From Streptomyces sp. ISL-96 (GTDB lineage Bacteria > Actinomycetota > Actinomycetes > Streptomycetales > Streptomycetaceae): a stretch of DNA of 64,000 bases. Below are positions 41,713 to 51,390 of this stretch, piece after piece. Position numbers and translations under genes: made by a program. Position 1 is the stretch's first letter, and each line of letters opens with the position of its first letter. The stretch is taken from positions 115,291 through 179,290 of the forward strand of contig NZ_JAGGPA010000012.1 of the NCBI RefSeq assembly GCF_018614035.1. Direction: 5' to 3'. The notes under the pieces were generated by a model. It was not told where the DNA came from, made no database searches, and saw only the letters and a program-made list of their open reading frames with translations.

Positions 41713-43604
41713 CACGAACCCTCCGTCTGCTGCCAGCGGTAGCCGCGCGGCGTCACCATGCGGCCGGCGATCTCGCGGGCGGCGGTGTTGCCGACGACCA
41801 CGACGGTCATCATGTCGACGGTCGCCGGGTCGAGCGCGGCGATCGTGGTGAGGCGGCTTGTTCCGTCCGGTCGGGAGGCGTTGCGTACGACACCGACGGG
41901 AGTGGTCGGCTCGCGGTGCTCCGCGAGGATCGACAGCGCCTTGGGGAGCTGCCAGTCGCGGCCCCGGCTGCGCGGGTTGTAGAACGTCACGACGATGTCG
42001 GCCTCGGCGGCGGCCCGTACGCGCCGCTCGATGACCTCCCACGGCGTGTGCAGGTCGGAGAGGCTGATCGAGACGTGGTCGTGGCCGAGCGGTGCGCCCA
42101 GGATCGCGGCGGCGGCGAGCGCAGCCGTCACCCCCGGAACGCCGACGACGTCGATGTCGTCGCTCGCCTCGGCGAGCGCGGGCGACGCCATGGCGTACAC
42201 GCCCGCGTCACCCGACCCGATCAGCGCGACCGCGTGCCCGGCGCGGGCCTCGGCGACGGCGGTACGGGCCCGCTCCTCCTCGGCGCCGAGCCCCGACTCC
42301 AGGACGCGTGTCCCCGGCCGCAGCAGGTCCCGGATCTGGTCGACGTACTGGTCGAGCCCGACGAGCACCGACGCACGCCGGATCTCCTCCCGCGCGCGCG
42401 GGGTCAGCAGATCGCGCGCACCGGGCCCGAGCCCGACGACGGCAAGCCGCCCGCGCGGCTCCTTGCGTACGACGGCACAGGTGGCCATCGCCGCACGCCC
42501 CTCGGGCGTGGACTTCCGCTTGGGCACGAGGAGTTCACCCCCGCCGACGAGCGCGGCGGCCTCCGCCACGGACGGCGTACCGACGGCGGCAAGCGGAGCC
42601 CCCGAGGGATTCGGTACGTCGATACGGGCCAACTCCCCGGCGGCGTACGTCCGCAGAGGCACACCCAGCCGAGCCGCCGCTTCCACGATCCCGGCCTCGT
42701 CGGCCTTGGCGTCGACGGTCGCGAGCGCGGCGACGGACCGCACGGAAAGCCCGGCGGAGGCCAGCGTCTCCGCCACGAGCCCGAACACCTCATCGCCGGA
42801 AACGCCCTTGCTCGCCCCCACCCCCACCACCAGCGACGGCGGCCGCAGCACGACTTCCCGCTCCCCGATGTCGAGCAGCCGGTCGCTGACGCGGACCACG
42901 GCGGGCGCGCTGTGCGCCCCGTCGTCCACGGCGGCCACCGAGGCCGCCGAGGCCGCCTCGGCGAGGACACCGGCGGAGACGGTCGCAGCCATGGCCGCGG
43001 GCAACCCGCCCACAGGCACAGCAGCAGCCGCAAGGGCGTCGGCCATGCCGGCGGCCGTCCCCGCGTCACCACTCCCCTCACGAGCCTGCTCGTCGCCCGC
43101 AGCCGGCGCCGCCACATTCGACGGCAGCGGCGGAAGCGGCCACACCGTGTCCGCCTCCAGCGTGACCGGGCCGCCGTCCAGGATCGCCCGCGTCACGGCG
43201 GCCGTCGCACCCTCGACGGGCCAGCCCAGGGCGTCCAGGCCGGGGATGTCCGTGGCGTCCGTCGCCGTCGTGATCACCGGGGCGCAGCCCAGGACGCCCG
43301 ACACCGCGAGCGCCAGCTCGTTCGCGCCGCCGCCGTGGCCGCCGATGAGCGACACCGCGTGGCGCTGCGCCTCGTCGACGCACACCACACCGGGGTCGGA
43401 CGCCTTGTCCGCGAGGAGCGGGGCCACCAGCCGTACGACCGCACCCGTCGCGAGGAAGCACACCAACTGCTCGCATTCCGCGAAGGCGCGCCCGACGGCC
43501 TCCCGCACCGGGCCGTCGTACACCTGCGTACGCCCGGGCCAGGCCGCGGCCAGCCGGTCGCGGGCCGCGGCGCCTGCCGCCGTGGCGGAGATGAGGCCGA
43601 TCAC
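41712..43604 (-). CDS. cobJ: CbiG-CobJ fusion: cobalt-precorrin-5A hydrolase plus precorrin-3B C17-methyltransferase
   Basis: A 630-residue fusion. Residues 1-165 are the CbiG N-terminal and central regions (LVCFLATGAVVRLVAPLLADKASDPGVV, GHGGGANELAL). Residues about 165-235 are a low-complexity Ala/Gly linker, absent from usual CbiG. Residues 236-380 are the CbiG C-terminal domain (VVGVGASKGVSGDEVFGL). Residues 385-630 are CobJ/CbiH (GRLAVVGLGPGARDLLTPRA, GDAGVYAMASPALAE, VTFYNPRSRGRDWQLPKAL). The CobJ part methylates C17 with ring contraction. CbiG opens the delta-lactone in the anaerobic route. Start overlaps the cobL stop (ATGA). Confidence 0.95.
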   Translation of the reverse strand: MIGLISATAAGAAARDRLAAAWPGRTQVYDGPVREAVGRAFAECEQLVCFLATGAVVRLVAPLLADKASDPGVVCVDEAQRHAVSLIGGHGGGANELALAVSGVLGCAPVITTATDATDIPGLDALGWPVEGATAAVTRAILDGGPVTLEADTVWPLPPLPSNVAAPAAGDEQAREGSGDAGTAAGMADALAAAAVPVGGLPAAMAATVSAGVLAEAASAASVAAVDDGAHSAPAVVRVSDRLLDIGEREVVLRPPSLVVGVGASKGVSGDEVFGLVAETLASAGLSVRSVAALATVDAKADEAGIVEAAARLGVPLRTYAAGELARIDVPNPSGAPLAAVGTPSVAEAAALVGGGELLVPKRKSTPEGRAAMATCAVVRKEPRGRLAVVGLGPGARDLLTPRAREEIRRASVLVGLDQYVDQIRDLLRPGTRVLESGLGAEEERARTAVAEARAGHAVALIGSGDAGVYAMASPALAEASDDIDVVGVPGVTAALAAAAILGAPLGHDHVSISLSDLHTPWEVIERRVRAAAEADIVVTFYNPRSRGRDWQLPKALSILAEHREPTTPVGVVRNASRPDGTSRLTTIAALDPATVDMMTVVVVGNTAAREIAGRMVTPRGYRWQQTEGS

Positions 43605-44875
43605 TGAACTGCTCCTTCACTTGCCGGTTCCGCGGGGCGGTGGCCCCACAGCAGAAAGACAGGGTTGGTGGCCGCGAGCCGGGTCACGTCCCCCGGCAGC
43701 GGCGCGAGCCGCGACGACTGCAGCAGTACGCCCTCGGGTTCGAACCCGGCGGACGCAAGGGCCGCCCGTACGGCGGGCACCCGGTCCAGCGCCGCCAGCG
43801 CCACCACGACCGTGCGCCGCGCACTGCGCGCGCACGCCGCGACGATGGCGGGCAGTTCGCGCCCGCCCCCGCCGACGAACACCGCGTCGGGCTCCGGCAG
43901 TTGGGACAGGACCGTCGGCGCCGCGCCGTGCACGGTCTGTACGTCGACCCCGTGCGCTGCGGCATTGGCCCGGATACGTTCCACGCCGTCGCAGGTCTTC
44001 TCCACCGCGATCGCCGCCGCCCCCAGGCGCACGCACTCCACGGCCATGGACCCCGACCCCGCCCCGATGTCCCACACCAGGTCACCCAGGCGCGGGCCGA
44101 GCCTGGCGAGCGCCAGCGCCCGTACCTCGAACTTCGTGATCATCGAGTCGCGGTGCTCGAACGCGGCCTCGGGCAGCGCCCATTGAGCCGGGCCGGTGCC
44201 CCGCCCCGCGACCGTCCGCTGCACCGGCGCGAGCGCCCGCGACTCGTCCAGGCACACGACGACGCTGACCGCCGCCGGCCAGTCGCGGGCCGCCGCCTCG
44301 GCGGGGGAGAGGCGCTCGACGCTCTCACCGCCCGCCGGATCGCCGAGCGCGGACGCCACGACGAGGGTGCGTGCGATGCCGGTACGGGACAGTGCGGCGC
44401 CCAGTTCGGCGGGCCCGGCGCCGGGCCCGGTCAGGACGGCCGTCTTCGGGTGCGCCCGGCACACGTTCACGGCGGTCCGCAGCGCCCGCCCGTGCGCACT
44501 GACCACGACCGCGTCGTCCCAGGGCAGCCCGAGCCGCGCGAAGGCGACCGCGACGGAGGGCGCCCCTGGACGTACATCCAGGGCATCCGCACCGAACCGC
44601 TCCGCCAGCGCCCGTACGATCCCGAAGAACCCGGGGTCCCCGGAGGCCAGCACAACAACCCCGGCATCCGCCTGGTCCGCCCGCTTGGCCAGGTGCTCCG
44701 CGACGGCGTCCAGCGCGGGCGCGAGCGGCCCGAGCACCACCCGGGCCACGCCGTCCGGCAGCCCGGCGGCGTCGAGATGCCGCCGCCCGCCGACGACGAG
44801 CCCGGCGGCGTCGAGCGCCGTACGGGCGTCGGGGGAGAGCGGGGCGCCCGTTCCCGTACCCACAACAGTGATCAC
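43601..44875 (-). CDS. cobL: CobL, CbiE-CbiT fusion precorrin-6Y methyltransferase/decarboxylase
   Basis: A 424-residue bifunctional enzyme that methylates C5 and C15 and decarboxylates C12 acetate of precorrin-6B. N-terminal CbiE (1-200): ITVVGTGTGAPLSPDARTAL, VVLASGDPGFFGIVRAL, RPGAPSVAVAFARLGLPWDDA. C-terminal CbiT (220-424): HRDSMITKFEVRALALARL, the SAM loop LVWDIGAGSGSMAVEC and DAVFVGGGGREL. GTG start overlaps the cobM stop by four bases (GTGA). Normal length. Confidence 0.96.
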   Translation of the reverse strand: MITVVGTGTGAPLSPDARTALDAAGLVVGGRRHLDAAGLPDGVARVVLGPLAPALDAVAEHLAKRADQADAGVVVLASGDPGFFGIVRALAERFGADALDVRPGAPSVAVAFARLGLPWDDAVVVSAHGRALRTAVNVCRAHPKTAVLTGPGAGPAELGAALSRTGIARTLVVASALGDPAGGESVERLSPAEAAARDWPAAVSVVVCLDESRALAPVQRTVAGRGTGPAQWALPEAAFEHRDSMITKFEVRALALARLGPRLGDLVWDIGAGSGSMAVECVRLGAAAIAVEKTCDGVERIRANAAAHGVDVQTVHGAAPTVLSQLPEPDAVFVGGGGRELPAIVAACARSARRTVVVALAALDRVPAVRAALASAGFEPEGVLLQSSRLAPLPGDVTRLAATNPVFLLWGHRPAEPASEGAVQ

Positions 44876-45699
44876 GACCCCGACTTCTCCGACTTCTCCG
44901 CCCGCAGCGCGGCCCGCGCGGCGCGGTCGGCCCGCCGGAACCCGTGGAAGTGACCGGGGTGGTAGAGGTGCGAGCGCGTACCGGAGGCGGAGAGCGCGGG
45001 CCCGACCAGGAAGAGGGTGTGCTTCCAGAGCTTGTGCTCCTTCACCGTCTCCTCCAGCGTCGCGATGGTGCAGGGCAGCACCAACTCCTCGGGCCAGGTG
45101 ACCTGGTACGCGATGACGACCGGCGTGTCCGTCGGGTAGCCGCCCTCCAGCAGCTCCGCCGTGAGCTGCCCGGAGCGGGCCGCCGACAGGAAGACGGCCA
45201 TCGTCGTACCGTGCCGCGCGAACTCCCGCACTTCCTCACCGGGCGGCATCGGCGTCTTGCCGCCACCGAGCCGCGTCAGGATCACGGACTGCGCGACCTC
45301 GGGGATCGTCAGCTCGCGCTGCGCGATGGCGGCAACGGCCGAGAACGACGAGACCCCCGGCACGATCTCGACGTCCAGACCCAGCTCGTCGCACCGGTCG
45401 ACCTGCTCCTGCGTGCCGCCCCACAGGGCGGGGTCGCCGGAGTGCACGCGGGCCACCTTCAACCCGTCCCGCACTGCCCGCTCGTACACCGCGACCACGT
45501 CCTCCAGGGACATCGCGGCGGAGTCGAGGATCTCGGCGCCCTCGCGCGCGTGCTCCAGGATCTCGGCCTGTACGAGGCTCGCCGCCCAGATGACGACATC
45601 GGCGTCGGCGATCGCGCGCGCGGCACGGAAGGTCAGCAGGTCCGCGGCGCCGGGGCCGGCGCCCACGAAGGTCACCTTGCCGGTGGGGGCATCGGCCAT
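44872..45699 (-). CDS. cobM: Precorrin-4 C11-methyltransferase CobM
   Basis: A 275-residue SAM-dependent tetrapyrrole methylase. Start ATG 45699 (MADAPTGKVTFVGAGPGAADLLTFRAARAIADADVVIWAASLV) fits the family; an earlier in-frame ATG at 45774 adds non-conserved residues. Other marks: ARVHSGDPALWGGTQEQ, EIVPGVSSFSAVAA and VIAYQVTWPEELVLPCTIATL. It heads the cobM-cobL-cobJ-cobH-cbiX-cobC run, in which each gene overlaps the next. It is divergent from the ZIP transporter across 92 bases. Confidence 0.96.
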   Translation of the reverse strand: MADAPTGKVTFVGAGPGAADLLTFRAARAIADADVVIWAASLVQAEILEHAREGAEILDSAAMSLEDVVAVYERAVRDGLKVARVHSGDPALWGGTQEQVDRCDELGLDVEIVPGVSSFSAVAAIAQRELTIPEVAQSVILTRLGGGKTPMPPGEEVREFARHGTTMAVFLSAARSGQLTAELLEGGYPTDTPVVIAYQVTWPEELVLPCTIATLEETVKEHKLWKHTLFLVGPALSASGTRSHLYHPGHFHGFRRADRAARAALRAEKSEKSGS

Positions 45700-45791
45700 G
45701 AGTGGGGTTTCCTCTCGGGAATCAACGGTGAATCGACTTGAAGCTGATCTTGGATGTGCGCAGCAGGGGGTCAATCGACTAGCAAGAGCAC

Positions 45792-46517
45792 ATGGCGGTG
45801 TTCGTCGCGCTCGGCGCGTTCCTCATGACGCTTTTCGGTGGCTGGGTGGCGCTGCGCGTCACCGACCGCCGCCACCTGGTGCTGGGCCTGGCCGGCGGAC
45901 TGATGCTGGGCGTCGTCGGACTGGACCTGCTGCCGGAGGCGCTGGAGGCCGCGGGCGGCGAATTGTTCGGCGTACCGCAGGCCCTTCTGCTCTTCGTCGG
46001 CGGGTTCCTGGTGGCTCACCTGGTGGAGCGCCTGCTCGCCGGACGCCAGGCGGCGCACGGCGCTGCGAGCGCGGAACGCGTCCCTCAGGTGGGGCTGACG
46101 GCGGCCGGCGCCATGGTCGGCCACAGCCTGATGGACGGCATCGCGATCGGCGCGGCCTTCCAGGTCGGCGAGGGCATGGGCACGACCGTCGCGCTCGCCG
46201 TCATCACCCACGACTTCGCCGACGGATTCAACACGTACACGCTCACGAGCGTGTACGGGAACGCGCGCCGGAAGGCCGTGGCGATGCTGGTCGCGGACGC
46301 GCTGGCCCCTGTGGCGGGCGCGGCGTCCACTCTCCTCTTCACCCTTCCGGAGGAACTTCTCGGCAGCTATCTGGGCTTCTTCGGCGGCGCCCTGCTCTAC
46401 CTCGCGGCCGCCGAAATCCTGCCCGAGGCCCACCACGAACACCCCGCCCGCTCCACGCTGCTGTGCACGGTCGCGGGAGTGGCCTTCATCTGGCTGGTGG
46501 TGGGCATCGCGCACTGA
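45792..46517 (+). CDS. ZIP family metal transporter
   Basis: A 241-residue membrane protein of the ZIP family, with about seven or eight helices. Metal-site motifs are GHSLMDGIAIGAAF and THDFADGFNTY in the adjacent core helices, and an AAEILPEAHHEH segment in the late helix with a His-rich end. It is the only plus-strand gene inside the cobalamin cluster, between cobM and cobI. ZIP proteins import Zn2+ or other divalent metals; cobalt uptake for cobalamin synthesis is an inference from position. No Zur-box was recognised in the 92-bp promoter. Confidence 0.85.
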   Translation: MAVFVALGAFLMTLFGGWVALRVTDRRHLVLGLAGGLMLGVVGLDLLPEALEAAGGELFGVPQALLLFVGGFLVAHLVERLLAGRQAAHGAASAERVPQVGLTAAGAMVGHSLMDGIAIGAAFQVGEGMGTTVALAVITHDFADGFNTYTLTSVYGNARRKAVAMLVADALAPVAGAASTLLFTLPEELLGSYLGFFGGALLYLAAAEILPEAHHEHPARSTLLCTVAGVAFIWLVVGIAH

Positions 46518-46534
46518 ACGGCGCACTGAGCAGC

Positions 46535-47290
46535 TCACAACTTGCCCCCGCGACCGCCGTCGCGCCGCGCGGGCGCGATGAGGGTGGAGAGGTACGGCAG
46601 CGACACGCCCTCCTCCTCAAGCTCAGCAGCGGGCCGAATCGATTCCTCGGCCAGCCCGAGCGCCGACCCCCACACCGCGTCCTCGGTACGCCCCGTCTCG
46701 CGCAGCGCGGTCGCGACCTCGCCCGCCAGCCGCCCGAACTTGTACGCCACGACCGTCCCAGGACCCTCCAGGGCCTGCTTGAGCACAGCGGCCCCGGCGG
46801 TCACGGGCACGAGTGTGAGCGGCTCGGTCCCTTCCGTCAGTACGGCCCCGCTGCGGGCGGCGAGATCCTGCATGGCGGTGATACCGGGCACGGTCACGAC
46901 GTCGGTCCCCGGCACCAGCTCCGTGATCGTCTGCGCGAGGTAGGTGAACGTCGAGTAGACGTTGGGGTCACCGATCGTCGCGAAAGCCACCGAGCCGCGC
47001 TCCCGCAGCAGTTCGGCGACCCGCGCCCCGGCCGCGTCCCAGGCGGCTTCGCGGCGCGCCCGGTCCTCACGCTCGTTGAGCGCGAAGACGACCCTGACCA
47101 CCTTTGTGGCATCGACGTAGTGCAGGACGGTCGCCTCGGCCCGCCCGCGCTCGCCACTGTCCATCACGGGAACGACGACAACGGCGGCGTCCCGCAGGGC
47201 ATTGACGCCCTTGACGGTCACCAGCTCGGGATCCCCGGGCCCGACGCCGACACCGGTCAGTTTTGTGATCATCTCGGTCGTCCCGCTCAT
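46535..47290 (-). CDS. cobI: Precorrin-2 C20-methyltransferase CobI
   Basis: A 251-residue tetrapyrrole methylase acting at C20 of precorrin-2. Marks: KLTGVGVGPGDPELVTVKGVNALRDAAVVVVPVMD, VAFATIGDPNVYSTFTYLAQ, VVTVPGITAMQDLAARSG and YKFGRLAGEV. Start ATG 47290 overlaps the cobB stop (ATGA). It is the last gene of the chlID-cobO-cobB-cobI run and converges on the ZIP gene with an 17-base gap. Confidence 0.95.
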   Translation of the reverse strand: MSGTTEMITKLTGVGVGPGDPELVTVKGVNALRDAAVVVVPVMDSGERGRAEATVLHYVDATKVVRVVFALNEREDRARREAAWDAAGARVAELLRERGSVAFATIGDPNVYSTFTYLAQTITELVPGTDVVTVPGITAMQDLAARSGAVLTEGTEPLTLVPVTAGAAVLKQALEGPGTVVAYKFGRLAGEVATALRETGRTEDAVWGSALGLAEESIRPAAELEEEGVSLPYLSTLIAPARRDGGRGGKL

Positions 47291-48675
47291 CCCGCACACC
47301 TCTCGACAAATCTCATGGCCATGCCTGGCTCGGCAGCCCAGTGGGTATGCAGGTAACTCGCATGCACACCCTGTTGTACGAACCCTTCGACCCGCCGCTC
47401 CGGCAGATGCATCCCCCACGCGGGAGCCGCACCCGCCCCGGGCTCGATCACCGTCCGGTGAAACTCGTGCCCGCGCAGCCGGGTCCCGACGGTGGCCAGC
47501 GAACTCATCGACACGGCGACGGCTTCGCGATACCCGAGCGTCAGCCGCTCCGACATCCGCGCCTCGGCGTCGAGCACCCCGCACATGGGCTGCCCGTCGA
47601 GTGACCGCGAGAGATAGAGCAGCCCGGCACACTCGGCGGCAACGGGCGCCCCGGACAACGCAAGCTCGGCAACGGCCTTGCGCAACGGCTCATTACCGGA
47701 AAGCTCCGGGGCGTACACCTCAGGAAACCCGCCCCCGATGACGAGCCCACGGGTCCCCTCGGGCAGCTCTTCGTCCCGGAGCGGATCGAACGGCACGACG
47801 TCGGCGCCGGCGGCGGCGAGCAGCTCGGAGTGCTCGGCGTAGGAGAACGTAAACGCGGCACCGGAAGCGACGGCAACCACAGGCTTACTCAGCCGGTCCG
47901 GCGTTTGAGGACCGGTGGCGGGGTGGGGAAGAAGCCCGCCGCAGGCGACCGCCCGCACCGGATCCCACGCCCCCACACCAAGCTCCGGCGCACTCCGAGC
48001 AAGAGCAAGGACCGCCTCCAGGTCACACCCCACCCGCACCTGCTCCGCCAGCGCGGCAACCGCCTCAACCGCCTCGCCCCGCCGCTCGGCAACCGGCACC
48101 AGCCCAAGGTGCCGAGAAGGCGTCCGCACCTGCCGCTCACGCCGCAACGCCCCCAACACCGGCACCCCGGACGCGTCCAGCGCCTCCCGCAGCAACTCCT
48201 CGTGCCGCGCGGACCCCACCTTGTTCAGAATCACGCCCCCGATCCGCACCTCCGGATCCCAGGACGCGAACCCGTGCACCAGCGCCGCCACCGACCGCGA
48301 CTGCGAGGACGCGTCGACCACCAGCAAAACCGGCGCCCGCAGCAGCTTCGCGACCTGCGCGGTAGAGGCCAGCTCCCCCTGCCCGGAAGCCCCGTCGTAC
48401 ATCCCCATCACGCCCTCGACGACGGCGAGGTCACACCCGGCCGCCCCGTGCGCGAACAGCGGCGCGATCAACTCCGGACCGCACAAATACGCATCCAGAT
48501 TCCGCCCAGCCCGCCCCGTGGCCAACGAGTGATACCCAGGATCGATGTAATCCGGCCCCACCTTGTGCGGCGAAACAGCGAGCCCGGCCCCCGCGAAGGC
48601 AGCCATCAGCCCCGTCGCGACAGTGGTCTTCCCACTCCCCGACGACGGCGCCGCAATGACGAGACGTGCTACCAC
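47287..48675 (-). CDS. cobB: Cobyrinate a,c-diamide synthase CobB (with in-frame repeat)
   Basis: A 462-residue glutamine-dependent amidase. The ATP-binding DTBS-like domain has the P-loop APSSGSGKTTVATGL (9-23), HKVGPDYIDPGYHS and VEGVMGMYDG. The class I glutaminase domain has the nucleophile Cys in AAECAGLLYLSRS and a late His in GHEFHRT. Residues about 243-265, between the domains, are VACGGLLPHPATGPQTPDRLSKP, encoded by the same DNA repeat found between genes elsewhere in the window. It starts with GTG and overlaps the cobO end by seven bases. Confidence 0.95.
   Translation of the reverse strand: MVARLVIAAPSSGSGKTTVATGLMAAFAGAGLAVSPHKVGPDYIDPGYHSLATGRAGRNLDAYLCGPELIAPLFAHGAAGCDLAVVEGVMGMYDGASGQGELASTAQVAKLLRAPVLLVVDASSQSRSVAALVHGFASWDPEVRIGGVILNKVGSARHEELLREALDASGVPVLGALRRERQVRTPSRHLGLVPVAERRGEAVEAVAALAEQVRVGCDLEAVLALARSAPELGVGAWDPVRAVACGGLLPHPATGPQTPDRLSKPVVAVASGAAFTFSYAEHSELLAAAGADVVPFDPLRDEELPEGTRGLVIGGGFPEVYAPELSGNEPLRKAVAELALSGAPVAAECAGLLYLSRSLDGQPMCGVLDAEARMSERLTLGYREAVAVSMSSLATVGTRLRGHEFHRTVIEPGAGAAPAWGMHLPERRVEGFVQQGVHASYLHTHWAAEPGMAMRFVERCAG
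47883..47949. repeat. Dispersed repeat lying inside the cobB coding sequence
   Basis: The core GTCCGGCGTTTGAGGACCGG (about 47896-47915) and the companion GGGGTGGGGAAGAAGCCCGC (about 47921-47940), followed by CGCAGGCG, match the intergenic copy at 51391-51480 closely. Here the frame stays open and the repeat encodes the linker between the two CobB domains. Confidence 0.8.
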
Positions 48676-49268
48676 TCGATGCCCCGTTGCCCCTTCTGGC
48701 CCGCGTCCATCGGGTGCTTTATCTTGGACATATCGGTCACCAGATCAGCGGCCTCAACCAACTTCGCCGGAGCGTTTCGCCCAGTGATCACCACATGCTG
48801 CGTTCCCGGCCGGTCCCGCAGCACCTGCACGACCTCGTCGACATCCACCCACCCCCAGTGCATGGGGTAAGCAAACTCGTCCAGCACATAAAGCTTGTAC
48901 GTCTCGGCGGCCAGGTCCCGCTTGACCTGCTCCCACCCCTCGCGCGCCGCCGCCTCGTTGTCGAGCTGCGCGTCGCGCTGCACCCAGGACCAGCCCTCGC
49001 CCATCTTGTGCCAGGCGACGGACCCGCCCTCGCCGCTCGCGCCCAGCACCTTCAGCGCGTTCTCCTCGCCGACCTTCCACTTCGCCGACTTGACGAACTG
49101 GAACACCCCGATCGGCCACCCCTGATTCCAGGCCCGCAGCGCGAGCCCGAAGGCCGCGGTCGACTTGCCCTTCCCGATCCCCGTATGCACCACGACAAGC
49201 GGCCGATTGCGGCGCTGGCGCGTGGTGAGACCGTCTTCCGGTACGACGCTCGGCTGTCCCTGCGGCAT
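48669..49268 (-). CDS. cobO: Cob(I)yrinic acid a,c-diamide adenosyltransferase CobO
   Basis: A 199-residue CobA/CobO-type corrinoid adenosyltransferase that adds the 5'-deoxyadenosyl ligand to Co(I). Marks: P-loop VVHTGIGKGKSTAAFGLALRA, VFQFVKSAKWKVGEENAL, YVLDEFAYPMHWGWVD, VVITGRNAPAKLVEAADLVTDM. The ATG shares one base with the chelatase stop (TAATG). Confidence 0.96.
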   Translation of the reverse strand: MPQGQPSVVPEDGLTTRQRRNRPLVVVHTGIGKGKSTAAFGLALRAWNQGWPIGVFQFVKSAKWKVGEENALKVLGASGEGGSVAWHKMGEGWSWVQRDAQLDNEAAAREGWEQVKRDLAAETYKLYVLDEFAYPMHWGWVDVDEVVQVLRDRPGTQHVVITGRNAPAKLVEAADLVTDMSKIKHPMDAGQKGQRGIEW

Positions 49269-51337
49269 TAGGCTGCCCTCCTGTTGTTGATTCCCTGTAC
49301 GTCCTTGACGAGCCCGGCGATGCTGTCGGCCCGCAGCTCGTCGAGCGAGACGGCCGTACCGCCCAGCTCCCGGGCCAGATCCCCAGCCAGTCCGAGCCGC
49401 ACAGGACCGGACTCGCAGTCCACGACCACCGAGGCGACACCCTCCACCGCGTGCAGCCGGGCCGCACGCGCCGCGAGCGCCAGCGGCTCCGGCCCACCGG
49501 TAGCCCGCCCATCGGTAACGACCACCACCAACGGACGCCGCGACGGATCCCGCATCTTCTCCACCCGCAGCACGTCATGCGCCTTCAGCAGCCCGGCGGA
49601 CAGCGGTGTACGCCCACCCGTAGGCAGCGTCTCCAACCGAACCGCCGCCGCGTCCACGGACGACGTGGGCGGAAGCACAAGCTCCGCGTCCTTGCCCCGA
49701 AAGGTCACCAGCCCGACCTTGTCCCGCCGCTGATACGCGTCGAGCAGCAGCGACAGCACAGCGCCCTTCACCGCGCTCATCCGCTGCCGCGCGGCCATCG
49801 ACCCGGACGCGTCCACGACGAACAGCACGAGGTTCCCCTCGCGCCCCTCCCGTGTCGCCTGCCGCAGATCGTCCCGCCGCACCACCAGCCCACGCCCACT
49901 GCGCCCCCGCGCCCGCTGATGAGGCGCGGCGGCCTGCACGGTCGCCGCGAGGTGCAACTTGGTGAGCGCCCCCTGCGGCCGACGGGCCCCGGTCGTACGA
50001 CCGTGCTCGGTACGCGCACGGGACCGACGGCCGGCCGCCCCCTCCCCAAGCCCGGGCACACTCAGCATCTTCGTACGGAACGGCTCACCGGACCTGGCCG
50101 CCGCCTGCTCACCACCGGACCCGGCGGGAGCCTGCTGCCCCTCACCGGCCTCGGGCTCGGCGTCACCGGGCTGGTCCGGCGAGTCGGACGACCCGTCGCC
50201 GTCGCCATCGCCCTGCGGCGGCTGCCCACCCCCACCAGGCCCGTCCGGATCAGGATCGGGATCCTCATCCTCCGCCCCGCTGTTCTGCTCCAGCGTGTCG
50301 TCGAGCTTGTCCTCGTCCAGCCCCGGCGCGTCGAACGGATTGCGCCGGCGCCGGTGCGGAAGCGCGAGCAGCGCGGCCTGCCGTACGTCTTCGGCGAGTA
50401 CGTCGCTGCGCCCGGCCCAGGCGGCCAGCGCGGTAGCAGTCCGGGCCATCACGATGTCGGCCCGCATCCCGTCGACCTCGAAGGCCGCACAGGTGGCGGC
50501 GATCTGCCGCAACGCACCGTCCCCGAGCCGTACTTCGGGCAGCAGCGCCCGCGCGGTGACGATCCGCGCGCGCAGTGCGGCCTCTTCACCGGCCCACTTC
50601 GCGGCGAACGCGGCAGGGTCGTCGTCGTACGCGAGCCTGCGCCGTACGACCTCGACCCGCTGATCGGTCTCCCGGGAGGCGGCCACCTCCACGGTCAGCC
50701 CGAACCGGTCGAGCAACTGCGGCCGCAGCTCGCCCTCTTCGGGGTTCATGGTCCCGACGAGCAGGAACCGCGCGGCGTGCCGCACGGAGACGCCTTCGCG
50801 CTCGACGTACGACGCACCCATGGCGGCCGCGTCCAGCAGCAGGTCGACCAAGTGGTCATGCAGCAAATTCACTTCATCGACGTACAGAATCCCGCGATGA
50901 GCGTCGGCCAGCAGCCCCGGCTCGAATGCCTTCACACCCTCGGCCAGCGCCCGCTCGATGTCGAGCGCACCGACAAGCCGGTCCTCGGACGCGCCGACCG
51001 GCAGCTCAACCATCCGCGCGGCCCGCGACACTCCCGCCCGTCGCCCGCCACCACCCTTGTCCGAGGCGCTTTGCGCCGCCCCTATTTCTGCGACCTCGTG
51101 CGGCCCGTCGGGACACGCGGGGTCGGGGGAGCCCGGGTCACAGGAGAACCGGCACCCGGCGACTACCGCCACCTCGGGCAACAGCGCCGAAAGCGCACGC
51201 ACGGCGGTGCTCTTAGCGGTCCCCTTCTCACCACGAACGAGCACACCGCCGACGGCGGGCGAGACGGCGTTCAGCAGCAGCCCGAGCCGCAGGTCGTCCA
51301 TTCCGACGATGGCGGTGAAGGGGTAGGGGGTACTCAC
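49268..51337 (-). CDS. Fused ChlI-ChlD-like cobaltochelatase AAA+/VWA subunit
   Basis: A 689-residue fusion of the AAA+ and VWA parts of Mg/Co chelatases. Residues 5-340 are the BchI-like ATPase with Walker [10 protein letters not shown] (36-44), Walker [12 protein letters not shown] and the sensor [11 protein letters not shown]. Residues 350-450 are an Asp/Pro/Gly linker. The C-terminal VWA domain has the MIDAS motif FVVDASGSM and [10 protein letters not shown] Cys-containing insertion follows Walker A ([21 protein letters not shown]). It powers metal insertion by CobN in place of CobS/CobT. It is separated from cobN by 148 bases that hold an intergenic repeat. Confidence 0.93.
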   Translation of the reverse strand: MSTPYPFTAIVGMDDLRLGLLLNAVSPAVGGVLVRGEKGTAKSTAVRALSALLPEVAVVAGCRFSCDPGSPDPACPDGPHEVAEIGAAQSASDKGGGGRRAGVSRAARMVELPVGASEDRLVGALDIERALAEGVKAFEPGLLADAHRGILYVDEVNLLHDHLVDLLLDAAAMGASYVEREGVSVRHAARFLLVGTMNPEEGELRPQLLDRFGLTVEVAASRETDQRVEVVRRRLAYDDDPAAFAAKWAGEEAALRARIVTARALLPEVRLGDGALRQIAATCAAFEVDGMRADIVMARTATALAAWAGRSDVLAEDVRQAALLALPHRRRRNPFDAPGLDEDKLDDTLEQNSGAEDEDPDPDPDGPGGGGQPPQGDGDGDGSSDSPDQPGDAEPEAGEGQQAPAGSGGEQAAARSGEPFRTKMLSVPGLGEGAAGRRSRARTEHGRTTGARRPQGALTKLHLAATVQAAAPHQRARGRSGRGLVVRRDDLRQATREGREGNLVLFVVDASGSMAARQRMSAVKGAVLSLLLDAYQRRDKVGLVTFRGKDAELVLPPTSSVDAAAVRLETLPTGGRTPLSAGLLKAHDVLRVEKMRDPSRRPLVVVVTDGRATGGPEPLALAARAARLHAVEGVASVVVDCESGPVRLGLAGDLARELGGTAVSLDELRADSIAGLVKDVQGINNRRAA

Positions 51338-51390
51338 GAGGAAGCCTCCACATCAAGCGGCGTGCAACTCAGCCTGTACGGGCGAAAATC

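Noticed and set aside
45700..45791. Second cobalamin riboswitch upstream of cobM
   Set aside because: The 92-bp gap is too short and lacks both the GCCACTGTGA core and a B12 box.
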